Origin: Neurospora tetraspora
Lineage: Eukaryota > Ascomycota > Sordariomycetes > Sordariales > Sordariaceae
Direction: 5' to 3'
NCBI RefSeq assembly: GCF_033439725.1
Contig: NW_026944387.1
Coordinates: 558,001-622,000, forward strand
DNA length: 64,000 nt
The notes under the pieces are model-generated. The model had not been told where the DNA came from and searched no databases. It saw nothing but the letters and a program-made list of their open reading frames with translations. How positions within the stretch are numbered: position 1 is the first letter of the stretch; the number at the start of each line of letters is the position of its first letter. This document shows, piece by piece, positions 32,671 to 44,600 of the stretch. The position numbers and the translations under genes are program-made.

Positions 32671-34499
32671 TTACCAACCCTGTGCGTGATAGCCGCTGTA
32701 GGCGTTTTTGTTGAAGTATTGGTCCCAACGCTCCTTGTCGTTGTCGTCCTTCATGCAGGGACGCTCAGGATACTGCTTAAGGTTGGCAACATCCTGAGAA
32801 GTGTGGCGACGCTTGAGCACCGCAGAGGCTGTCGAGTTCTTGTGGGATCTCTCCCAGAGCAGGTTGCGGCGAAGAGACTCTGTAAGCTCGGTGGCAAGCA
32901 TGTTACGCCGCGTGGTACGAGGAGACAGGCAAGCTTGGTGGTGGATACCGGTGGCAACCGCGTTGATGGGCTGGGCGACGGACCTAGGAATCTCGTTGAT
33001 GGGACGCATAGGAGGAGCACGCTTGCCTCTCATCATCAACGGCGCTTCGTCGGAGTCGTTCGGGGAAGGAACCACAGACGGTCCGTTGAGCTGGGTGCGG
33101 GCACGCGGGATAGCCGAAGTGGACTGCGAGGCGACGTTGCCAAGCTTCTGAGCCCGGGTGTTGTTGTGCAGCATCAGGGTGATGAGCGATCGCCGAGAAG
33201 TAAGGTTGACCTTGGAGTCGACACGCTGGAAGTTGAACTTGTCATCCACGCTCGACTTTCCGCTCTCCTCAACCGAATCCTCCCAGTCCGACGAATCATC
33301 ATCGTCATCAATGGCGCTCTCGTCGACATAGTCGCTATCCGAGTCGTCGCTAATGGCCGAGCTGTCCTGGATGACGACTTGCTTGCTAAGGGCACCTGTC
33401 CTCTTCAGGTCCCTTGGGGATTCCTCCTCCTCAGATGATCCCCTGCCGACCTGGAACATCTTCTTCTTAGGCGGAAGAGGAATCTGCTGCTTCCTATGGT
33501 CGAAGCTCTGCTCGCGGTCAGTGTAGGAATCGTCGCCAGAGTTGGACGCGCCCAATGCAAAGCGGGCCTGTTGCTTCTTAGGCTGGACAGGCTTGGCAGC
33601 AGGAGCGGCGGTAGGCTCGGGAATCACGCTCGGAGAGGGCTGACGAGAAGCATGGGCAGAAGCATGTTGAATGATGGGAAGTTGAGAGGGAGAGACAGAG
33701 AAGCCACGGGTGATGATGGTGGGTCGTAGCTGAGGGGCGGGTTGGGGAGATGCAGCGTTCTGCAGCGACTCCATGGAGGGGGTCTCCGAGGTGTTGCAGG
33801 AAGACTCTGTCGTAGTCGACCCCGACCGCTCGAGCTGGTGCAAGACAGGCGCAGGCTTGGTCTCCTCGACGGGAGGTGGGGCGAGAGTGATGCTCGGGAG
33901 GGGAGCGTTCAGAGGCGTCTTGGCCTCAATGATGGAAACGACCATCTTCTCAAGATCACCGGAGGTGATGTGACGCTCACGACCACGGCTGCGGGTGCTG
34001 GCGCACGAGTCTTGCCGTTGTATCCGGGGGCGGAGGTACTCAAGAGGCTCGGCGTCGGTATCGTTGCCAAAGTCAACGGCTTCCTCGTCCAAAGCTGAAT
34101 CAACACTACCGGACAGTTGGGGCATGTCCTCGCCGCCACCCGGATACCTTTGAATGTCCTGAGGCTGGCTGGTAGCGGAGGACTCGATGTCGGCGACTTC
34201 GCTTTCACAGCAGAATGTCTCCCGGTTCCAGAGGCGCCAACTCAGGTTTTCAAGGCGACGGCCTTGGTGAACGGAGTCACGGCAGCGGGCAAAGACTGGA
34301 GAGAGGGAGAAGAGTCCAAGGTTAGCAGTTGCTACTGGGGCGCGGGGGTGGCGCCATGCGGGTAGATAAAGGGCAGGAGTCAGGAGACTGGGCTCGTACC
34401 TGTCCACATGCTAAACAGGTTGGCGGGGTTGGTAGTGTCGACCTTGTGGATGACATTGGCGTCGACCTGCAGGACGGGCGTCTCTAATGACAGAGGCAT
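32671..34499 (-). CDS. GATA_AreA-like (DUF1752) / DUF3295 protein, 574 aa, two exons
   Basis: Exon 1 is 34499-34400 and exon 2 is 34295-32671. The 104-bp intron (GTACGA...CTCCAG) has a textbook branch site TGCTAAC at 34327-34321. The join gives an unbroken 574-codon frame, and the stop is TAA at 32673-32671. The intron falls inside the conserved N-terminal motif (residues 28-59, LFSMWT then VFARCRDS..QGRRLENLSWRLWNR), which matches the short Pfam GATA_AreA/DUF1752 motif found near the N-terminus of AreA/GLN3-type nitrogen regulators. No GATA zinc finger is present. The rest is mostly disordered: Ser/Pro regions, an acidic cluster (about residues 355-385, SDDSDSDYVDES..DDDDDSSDWED), and conserved-looking C-terminal blocks (SRRSLITLML; RRNMLATELTESLRRNLLWER; KRRHTSQDV) like the DUF3295 family of filamentous ascomycetes. 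A signalling or transcription-related role is inferred only. The leader CCTTCCCCTCATC directly precedes the ATG. Confidence 0.9.
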
Positions 34500-37400
34500 G
34501 ATGAGGGGAAGGCTGCTCGTTGGGTCCAAGCAGACGCACAAATGCAAGTAAGGCGAATGGTGACGGCTAACTTCGCGAAAACGACCGCGAAAGTCGAGCC
34601 TGTGACTGGGGATTTGGTGCGGCTTTTGGTTTATTGTCTCTGTCGAGGCGAGTTGGTTGTGAAATTGGATTCACGGTTGCTTTCAGCGGATGCGATCCTG
34701 GAGTGGTTGTGGAATCAGGATCTGCTCTGCACCGAAAGTGGACCCAAGTTGAGATGGCTCCGCAGCAAGTGTCGGATGACAATTGAGATCTAGTATCGAA
34801 TTGCTTCTTGTTGTTGTCGTTGTTGTCGACGGGTTCGGAGACCGGAGATGTCCCAAGTGTAAATCTCTTCGCTTGGGAGTGCCCGCTTTTTTCGACTTCG
34901 TGGCCGGCTGTGGTGGGTCTGTTATGTCGGCGATGGAAGGTACAGTAGTGCGGGTGTTGGCGCAGGAGTCGCTTCAATGCAAGTCGGAGTCCTCCTCTAT
35001 TGCGTCCCTTTATTCCCTCAGATGTCTCGCGTGATCGTTGAAAGCGTTGTCGTCGAGATCGTTGATGTCGTCGTCGTCGGCTTCCTTCAAGTTCCACAGA
35101 TACCAAGCGCAGTGGCGGGTTTGTGGTGAGAGTCGCAGCAATTAGTAATTACTGAGATGCTGTCGGAGTCGGTGTGTCGGAGACCAATGCGTGATGTGGG
35201 TGGTAACTTGTTGTTATGTGTTGGTGTTGGAACGGGAGTTGGTGCCAAAGACGAGAAGATCGAACGAATTCGGACCGTGGTGGGGGACAGGATATTGATG
35301 TCTAATTGTACTGCAGTGGTTGGCAAGGAAGGGGTGGACGTCAAAGTCAATCGAAGCGGAGGCCCAGGCCGACCGTGACTGCTCGCTGTTTCCACTGCCC
35401 TGTCCTGGTCTTCTCCTGCTTGTATTTCGGTACGTACTGTCAGTCATCCACTTTGCTTCTTGTGCTGGCACTGGAGCGCGGGATGGGACCGAACGGGGCC
35501 CTTGGACCACTGGCCAGTACCAGAGTGGCCGCTCACAAGACGCGATGAACGAGGCCAATTGGTTCAATACCGTACCGTCCACACTCGGCCCCTGCTCAAG
35601 TGTGTTGTCGGTTACAGTACAGGTACAAACAATACGTACCGGCGACCCCTTGGTGGCTCCAGGTCGTAATGGAGGGCCGAATTGGAGGGTGGTGGTGGGT
35701 GGTAGCGGCGGGGGTTACGGTACGCGGGTACGGAGCGGTACGCGGTACTCCCCCGTGAAAGTAAGCCAACCGAAACGGGTAACTGATCGGTGCATCACTT
35801 TTGTAATCGTAAAGTACCGGTCAGTCAGGCTCAACCCTTGCACTGTCATCCGTTTTCTGCTGCCCCCGTGCCCACCCACGACTTCACGCTTTCAGTTCCA
35901 GTCAGTTCAGTCAAAAGTCAAACTCGCAGCATTACAGAACGGACGAAAATCACAGCCAAAACTCCACATGTCAGGCAGGGCAGTTGGAAGTTGTGCCTTG
36001 TGATGAGGTGCATCGTCGCGACCATCCCTTCAAAAACAGCATCACGGACTCGAGATCAACATAGTCTGACACGACCGTCTCAGGGCGTCATAGTGGAAAT
36101 AACATGCCCAAACTGTACAAGTCCAGTCTGGTGATGGACGTTCCGCGGTCTGGAATTCGCTCGAATTGCATCAACATCAATCGCGTCCCCGGAACGGCAA
36201 CCGTCTGCGCTCGTCCCGACAAAGCGTCAAATCTGGGGCACAATCAACGACTGGACACTGGACACCCGTTGGAACCCAAGGTTCAGGGCCGTCAACAGCA
36301 TGTCTTGGGGCTGAACTGCCTCGATTTCCTGGAAGGGTAGCATCCGTTGAGATACATACCGCATGAGGCTTAGTCCGGAATCTAAGTCTAGACCAATTGG
36401 GATATTAACGCGCCTGTGGGGTTCGGGAGCATTTTCGGCCCCAGCCCACGGTTTGAATCATGCGTGCCTGTGTGTCGCAAACGGTCGGCTGCTCAGGCCC
36501 CAGGGACGCCGGACGGGACACAAATGCCAGAGACATGTCGACGGTGTCTAGCAGAGTGCCTCAACTGGAATGATGGGTTACTTTGAGCGACAACCACGAT
36601 GCTGGAATGGGAACTATTCTCCCAAATGGGTTGCCATCCCTCATGATGAGTTGGGCTACTCGGGGAGATCTCCCGGAAATCCGGGTTTCATTCTCACCAT
36701 ACCTAGGTATGTATTAATATCAATCACGATGGATGTCCGTTGGTGGTTGTCTACCACATTGTGTTCGAAAACGGTCAATCATTTCTCCCATCTCGGCCCA
36801 TCTACTGATTTCCAGTACATTGGACGTCAGGTCAGGTGCAACAAAACGGACCCTTTCAAACTGCGGCACAGCCTGAAAGCCTTGCCGCCGTCGAGTCAAA
36901 GTCAGGTGCTCAGGTGGCCTTGAAGCTGGAAAAGGCCAGGCCTTCTTCCCCGCAAATCGCCACGCTGACTCTCTTGAACCTCAGCATGCTGAACCGTTCC
37001 TGGGAGCTGTGAGTGGTCAGTGCTCGAGACCAGGGATCTGCCAAGTGTCAAACCTGCTTTCTGTCCCTGTCTGTTCCTGATGCAATGACTGGCAGCGGGT
37101 GCCTGACACCTGTCGCCCAATGTTACAGATCGTTGGCCCGCATTGCAATCTACCTGCGATGCCTGCACTCAGTGCCAATTCAACAACCCACGGCAGTGAG
37201 GCCCTCTTGATCACGAGTCCTCATCGTCAATTGCCGGCCCCAAATGAAGGGTTCGACTGTTCCATGGCTGCTTCCGGCCACCCAGGGCGAGTCGGCGACA
37301 TGGAACAACCAACAGAGAAGCACACGAGACTGCCAGAGATTGACAAGATTGGGACCATCCGGCACTGCCGTCGACTAGAATGGTCGGCAATCACCTCTCA

Positions 37401-38187
37401 AAGCCTGAAATAGGGTCACCCCGCCGGCCAACAATGGAAATGGAACAACGGGCACCACGGCCTGTGATCGAATCGACAGCGGGAAGCCATCCGGAGTGCT
37501 GACACGGCTGTGATTGTGACGGCGTCTGGTTGGAAGCAAGGGCAGCAAGGGCAGGGCAGTTTGCCCCTCCCTGAGCTGACCTCGTGATTTCATCCTCATC
37601 ACAGGGAGCAGGCGGCTCCGTTTTGCCGCGGCCAACAACAACCCACACACCTCGCCTACCCGTCCGTAGTTAAACAAAACATTCGGCCTCACGATGTGTC
37701 TTTCGAATGGAAGAGGACGCAAAGGCGCATGCGGACGACAGCCCTCTTCTGTTGGTACGGCTTGTTGGGGACCATCCGTCCGCTGAGCACATTCGTAGCA
37801 AGTCAATGGCATGAGAAACCTCCCGTCTGATTTGTACTGCCAGTTCCAGTAATATCTCATATGCGGGGAGTTGGTCAGTTGCCATATCAACCTCTTCTCA
37901 CTGGACAACAGTTGGCCATCGAGCCACCATCACGATGCCGTCCTGCCAAAGACCAAAAGGATGCCGTACGCTTCTGGGCCAGCCACGTTTCGACAATGAC
38001 CTCAGCCTCGAGGGGAGAAGCCTGGATTTGCCTGGGAACGTCGGTTGCACCCATCATGTCTTGAGTTGACCAACAACCCCAGCAGAGTCTGTTTGTCTCT
38101 TGTTTCCTTTGCGCTGTGCAACAAGACACATCCGAATCGACGATGCACCCCACGCTGTATTATTCATTTTAGCAGTGTCCCTGGTCG
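34500..38187. other. upstream of the GATA_AreA-type gene, no supported gene
   Basis: 34515-35400 on the minus strand is the likely promoter. GGTAC/TACGG words are dense at 35620-35750. An open frame at 35320-36003 lacks an ATG for its first 75 codons and is not called. A 71-codon minus ORF with ATG at 37885 reads well (AYEILLELAVQIRREVSHAI) but is short. Confidence 0.4.
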
Positions 38188-38682
38188 ATGATTTGCAGTG
38201 AAGTCGCACTCGCCAGGCGCAGAACTTCAACTTCCGCGGACGCACTAGAAAAGGGAAATTCGGATCTCCGGCTGCGGGAGGATACGACGGCGCCCTACCA
38301 TCACTGCAAACCAATTCCTTCACAACTCAAATCTGACGGAAGCATTCTCGCTGTTTATCTTTTCGTTATTAAAAACCAAAACCACTTTGTTACGACTGTT
38401 TTTCTTGACTTCGATATGACAGACGAGCTTTATGCGCCGTTTCATCCCCCGGTATGTATTGTCAACAATGCCTTCTCCACGCCTTCTGTAAGTTCTGTTA
38501 CAGTGGGTGATGTAACAGTTCTCTCGACGCCATGGCATTCGGTCATTCGCAGCCGGCATCACATTCTAGCCTCGGGGTTTTTGTGGATCTCCGTAATCCT
38601 GCGGGTGGATATTCGAATACCCGTAAAACCCTGCAACCATGGAGTTGCCTGGGATCGAGGCATTTCGTTGCTCGGCACGTGA
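38188..38682 (+). CDS. hypothetical ORF, 164 aa
   Basis: Complete ATG-to-TGA frame, among the longest in the 13-kb stretch between 34.5 and 47.9 kb. It has no recognised domain, no signal peptide and mixed codon use. One or two ATG frames of this length are expected by chance in a window this size, so it is listed only as a candidate. Confidence 0.18.
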   Translation: MICSEVALARRRTSTSADALEKGNSDLRLREDTTAPYHHCKPIPSQLKSDGSILAVYLFVIKNQNHFVTTVFLDFDMTDELYAPFHPPVCIVNNAFSTPSVSSVTVGDVTVLSTPWHSVIRSRHHILASGFLWISVILRVDIRIPVKPCNHGVAWDRGISLLGT

Positions 38683-41600
38683 GCACCCAGTCTCATCATA
38701 ACGGTCCAGGGATAGGGATATTTGCTACTGGTGACGGCTGAGGGTCGGCCTTCCTTCCTCACCACCATGTCTTTCGTACGGCCCCGGTATTCCAAACGGT
38801 CATGTCCGGATTCGAAATGCTGCAATCTCAAGCCAGCCGATTACGTCTGTGGAGATTCGCTGCCCCTGAGGGCCAGCATCATTCGCAAAATGACCTGCCT
38901 TACATAGTACACGTGTACTGCCCTGCCCTGCCCTGCCTCCTCTCGCTTCCAGAGAGACGGTAACGGCGATCAAGATTCAAGCGTGCCCTGCGTTGCCCTA
39001 CGTGCCTCATGAAACGAGAGGCTATGTACACGAAGGGCATTCGATCAAAAGCAACTTGTGCAAAGCGACCTATTGCATCTCATAAAACCTCCAGCCTTGT
39101 CATCAAAAAACGAAGAGGCCGCCCAATCAGGCCATGCCTAGAGAAAAGCATACCCGGCAGTCTGGAAGCGAAGACAGATGACAACAGCCTTCGTGTGATG
39201 AAGTGGTGAAAAGAGGGCGAAAAGTCACCCCATGTTTGCTACCTCTACCTTCGCGAACGACTCTGTCGTGAACCTAGACGCTTCCTGATGTTCCTGGCGT
39301 TCCTGACTTTCAAAATGGGTCCCTCCCAATTCCCCGGGGTGGACGGGGGTTGATGATTGCACTCCAGGTCCGGGGAAGTGGATACTAGACGGCCGGCGCT
39401 GTTCACTCCGTGCGCAGGTGTTGTGAACGGCGGGAGGCCGTCCGGTGCACGACACGGCTCGGTAATCGTAAAATGCCAAACGGACTTGCGACGGACAAAC
39501 AGAAAACGTTGAAGTCAACACTGTGTCGCTGAGGAGATGGTGGTGGTCAACACCCCCCAAATTCCCCCAATTATCTTTTCGTTTCTTCTTTTTGCGCCAT
39601 TGAAAAAAAAAAAAAAAGGGTGGTCAAGTGCGCTGCTTAAGAAAAAGGGACAACCACCAACCATCCCACATGCTATCCGGGAAGAGAAGCTGTGTTTTGG
39701 TTGGTCGGAAAAGTCGCTGTTGATCCGGTATTTCTCGCTCTTTTTTTCTAGACGTAGTGAGACGGAATGACAGCCCAAGCCCAAGCCCAAGCAGCTGAAA
39801 ACTGAACTGGATCAAGGGACGAAATCCAGGCAGCTGCTGTGCACCCTCGAGTCCGTTTCGTTCATCAAAACTGACAACTGAGAGACAGGGAACAAGCTGT
39901 GTTTTTATATTGCCACTTACACAAGACAAGACTGTGTGGTTTTGATCATATGGGCATTTTCTGTCTGGACTATCCATGGCTTCCAATCTTGACTTCGACA
40001 CAATGGTATAGTGGACTGTATGTGTCTGGAACACCTTTGGATGAACATGCCCTCGATCTCTCGGTCGGTCGAATTGCACGGGGATCTCCGTCTCAGAGAA
40101 TGGTCACAAAGAAGTCAAACGGCATTCCATGCGAGTCTCGTGATCGCGTGCCGGACGCCATCCCGTTTCTGTTGCCCTTTGTTCCCCAGACTCTAAAAAT
40201 CCATGCTGGAAAGCAGTTTGAAGGGCTCCTTTTTACTCATCATTAGACAAAGTCCAACTAAGTCGTAGACAGAAGACGTAACAGCACTTCTCTCATCTTC
40301 CCACTGCAGTTTCCTCAAACCCCCGCGCAACTAAGTACAGTTACTAACGGCACACGTACTCGCCAACACACGCCCACCGAATACTCGCAACAGCTGGCGC
40401 ACCTCGTGAGTATGTGCATCTGTCGGTTCAAGGCGTAACTGGCGTTTAAATGCACACAGCACGACATAAACGCCAACTACCCTATCTACTGGATTGGACG
40501 TGGTGTTTAGGTGTGACATCTTCCCCCACGCTCCACGCTTTTTGTACGGGGACTAGTAATACCAGGGCCGGTTGAGGCCAGTAAAGCACCCTTGTTGGGG
40601 AGGAAGATTTGCAACCACACCTCTTTTTACATCAAAATCGCTTTCTTTTGCTTCAGCTTTTGGATTTTCGATATTTGGTTTGGTAACCGTGGTGGTGTGT
40701 GTCTTCGTGTTCGAAAACTGCCATGTCGAGGACGAAAATACGTCCTTGGTTTTTGGCCCGTCTTTCGTTTCTTTTCCACACAAGGACATGATCCGAGGCT
40801 GAACTGAAGGTTTTGCGGAATGACTTGAACCCTTCAGCTTCACTTGCCGGGCTGAAACGAAACAACACAGATTTGAAGACAAGAGAAGACAAGGAAAAAA
40901 AGCACCGCATTTCCAACTTCGGTCAGCGCAGCTCGAGTATCAACTAAAAACTCAAATGACGAGGCTCCCATCTATCCGAATTATATAACCCCTCCTCCCC
41001 TCCCTCCCCCTCCGACTCTCCGCAAATCGTCCCACCCAAAACACGTGGGATAAATTACCATGCGTCCCTTTATTTAAACCCCCCTCATATTTCCCCATAT
41101 CTTCGCCCATGTCATCCACATTACGATTACAAACCTTTTGATCCTCGGTATTCGGTGTTTGTAACATTGAGTGATGGCCGACCCGAAAAAAAAGGAATCT
41201 GTCGAAAATGACCCGCGGGCAGGTAGGAGGAGCTCTCCGTTCCGTAGTACTCCGCGCGTACGGGTGACTCCGCCCGTACCTTCCGTTCCCCGTCTTCGGC
41301 TCCGTCCCGCCTTCTAAATTCTGAGGAGGGGGGATAAAATCCTTTCGGGGTCATGTGGATGGGATAAGATTTCTTCAGTGATTGCAAGTAGGGAAGGAGT
41401 CTTCATGGGTGCAAAACCGTGGGGGGCCCGGGGGAGGCATTACAAGGAAGGGGTAAGCGAGGTAAGAAGAGAAGCGCGGCTGTTGGTCGCCCGCGTTTTG
41501 TGGATGGCGGCTGCGTGTAAGCGGCTGTTACGGTTTGCGCGCGCGGATGTGTGTCTGGACCCGGTAAAATACGATATGTAGGTATCTAGAGTGTCTGTCA

Positions 41601-44600
41601 AGAGTGCAGGTAAGATACATGTCTTGACGGTTGTGATATGGGCATGAAGCAAAGCTTTGTTAACGGAAAGTTTAAAAGACTGCAGTGCATCTGACTTTGG
41701 GGGAAAGCGACTGGGAAGAAAAAGTAAACGAGGAAAGAACTTGCACGGATCAGGGCCTAAGAAGAGGAAGCTGCGATGTAAGACATCATCTCCCATAGCA
41801 TTGAACGGAAGGAACTGATCACCATCGGATAACGCTATGTTTCACTTCCCCATACTTTTCGCTGAACAAATGGGGTAAACATTGACATGTCAAATTCATC
41901 TCGTCAGGCACCCAACCACCATTGAAGCAAGTTCAAGGGGTAAATATCACGAAAAACATGGTCAACAACCCAAACCCAAAACTCAAGTCAGCCTGACAAC
42001 GGCTACATACATAAGACGGTAACGCCAAAATCTCCCCGCCGCTCGTATCGATGGGAAGGGCGGAAAGGGCAAAGCTGCCAACAGCTTCACTTGCCTCAAT
42101 ATATCTGTCGCTACTCGTCAACAAATTAAATCCCCGATCTGATGATCGACCAGTTCGACATGTTGTGTCCCTGTCATGATGATCCCCCCGCCCGGTCTCC
42201 ACCCCCGCATTCTTGACGTAGAACGAGAGATGCTGCCCTGCCCGGTCTGGACCTCTGCTACGTGAACTACTGCTACCGGGACGCGTCGTGTCACCGTGCC
42301 GCTAGAGGTAGTGCGATGTCATATGGTGTTTGGTACTTGTTGGTCTCACGGCAGCGTGTGATGGAAAAGATTTTGAGTTTGGGGGCAGAGACTTGACTTC
42401 CGGGAATACAGTTGACGTTCAAGTAGAGAGGTAGGCACATGTCATGCAAAAACAAAAACCCGTGTGCACGGAATCGGATACGGAGCAGTGCTGCAGTCGG
42501 CTCTGCACATAGCCCTACGTCCGTATGTAAGGTGCATGTGCAGTAAGGTAGACATGTATGTCCTCCTTGCAGATAGATGATGAAAACCATCCGGGAAAAA
42601 GACCCCATTTTCTGATACGAAAGGCAATGATTTCCCCATCCCATGATAATTCCCCGGCGTAAAATGTTGGTTCGGCTTCGGCTACCAACACATACATCAC
42701 GCACGTCGCCGTCATTCTAGACCTCCACAGACACCCAGCCAACCAAAGGTAGGTTAAAGGCTGTAAAGGTGCCTTACCCTGCTTACACATATGTACATGC
42801 TTCCTTCACCTGCGATGCTAGTCGGACATCAGACGCAGCGCGGACGTGGATACTATGCGGACACGCGGGTGAAAAAAGGCACATAACCGCGACAGATCTG
42901 AGATCAAATCGCGATTATCCTACCTCATCGCAAACTCAAAAACAAGCCAACCTGCAAACATGCCATGGGGACGATATAACAGGCCGGGCAATGTCTTAAT
43001 TATTTGCCTACCCTACACCAACGTATGTAGTTGTACGGAAATGTATAAGCACTTTAATCGCGACACCTTGGCTCCGTCCTCACCGTCCCGAATTCCAAAC
43101 GGTGAGCTCGGACCGATGATTGTCTCGTCCTATCTTTTCCCTCTGTTTACATCCGCTTTTTTCTTCGATAACGACGTACATCAATACCTTTGATATCAAA
43201 CGTTGTTCGGATTTTCAAAAGGGGTCATCATCATTTGCAGACATCAACATCGAAACATACCGTACCGTACCTGACAGTTTCACGATCTCTTCCGACCAAT
43301 CTCAAACTCAAAAGACCGCCAAGAAATTCCGTTAGTTGCGGATTATGCACTAGTTTTTCAGCGCACGTCAATTCCTTTAACCAGCGTGATTGGGCCGCAA
43401 ACTTTTCTCTTTCCAGCTTCCAGGTTTTCTAGCGGCGACGGTGGACTAGGAAAGTCTTTCAACTTTAGACTTCGCTAGCTGTTGTCGGAAATGTTCCAGA
43501 AGTTCGATGTTGGTGCAGCTGAACAGGTGCAATCTCATGCGGCGAAGACAAAGGTTGGAGACTTCAACACAAAACAATGGAAATGGCGATATCAAAATCG
43601 GCGATGAACTTGAAAGCGTTGAAGGCATCGCCGAGAAAGGCAGCCAAGTCCGGACCGTCTTCGCAGTTCGCACCTTCCATCTCTTCTCCCGCGGTGGCTC
43701 CACTGCTTCTCCCGCGGCCAGGCGTTTTCATGTCGGGTCACGATGGTTCGTATGTAAGCACTCCCGCTTGGTGCATCCTCGGCGGCGCGGCGATATCCGA
43801 CCTGCTGAGACCTGAGACCTCCGGGATACCTCCAGAATCAGGCGTCCGGTGCATGCTCCGCAGTTAGTCCGTGATCTCCTCCGCCAAGCGGAAGTGAGCA
43901 TTTTACACATTCCACGCAATCCACATTTCCCGGCCTTCCCTCGGCGGCCCCTCGGCGCAGACCGGGGCAGGCACCACACCACGGCCCCACACCACGCCGC
44001 ACCATGCCCGCAGCCCAGTGAGCCCACGCAACGGCGATACCTCCGATCTTCCTGCCGTCTTGTTGGCCGAGGACGGAAATGGCCCGGGCCAAACAGTTAG
44101 CGATCAAGCGAGACAGGTGGTGACAGATGCAAAATCGGTCCCTGGACGTTGCATTGGGCAGCCACACCAAACAATGAAGTGCAAAAGGATAAACGTTGAT
44201 CATTTTTCGGGCCTTTTTGCCGAGTTGCATGAGTTGCATGAATTGTCGGTCCGCGTAGGATTTGCAGCTGCCAGGAACCAGCTCCCTGGACCTGGGCCTG
44301 GGTGATGAGGTGACAGGCAGGCAGATGTCGGGGTGGTTGGTACCTGTCCACCACGCAGCGAATGCTGTGATCATCACCTTTTGCTGTGAAAAACTTTTTC
44401 TGCAGGTCAGGTCCCCGAATCGCGGCTACGGTTGCGGTTGTCAGGCGGTTGAAATCACCAGACGGCAACGATCCGGTCGGTAGATATTGCATTGGCGATT
44501 TCCATCCACGACCATGTTCAATAGTGACTTTATTGACTCCGAAAAGAATTCGAGATTCGAGAACCCCCCAGGTTTTCGGCAACATCAGCCGACGGTTAAA

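Noticed and set aside
35320-36003. 227-codon + strand open frame
   Set aside because: It begins at TTG and the first ATG is about 75 codons in. It is Gly/Arg/Val-rich from GC-rich repeats and shows no domain.
43490-43867. Region open in three + strand frames, each protein-like
   Set aside because: The frames exclude each other and nothing decides between them. Low-stop GC composition explains it.
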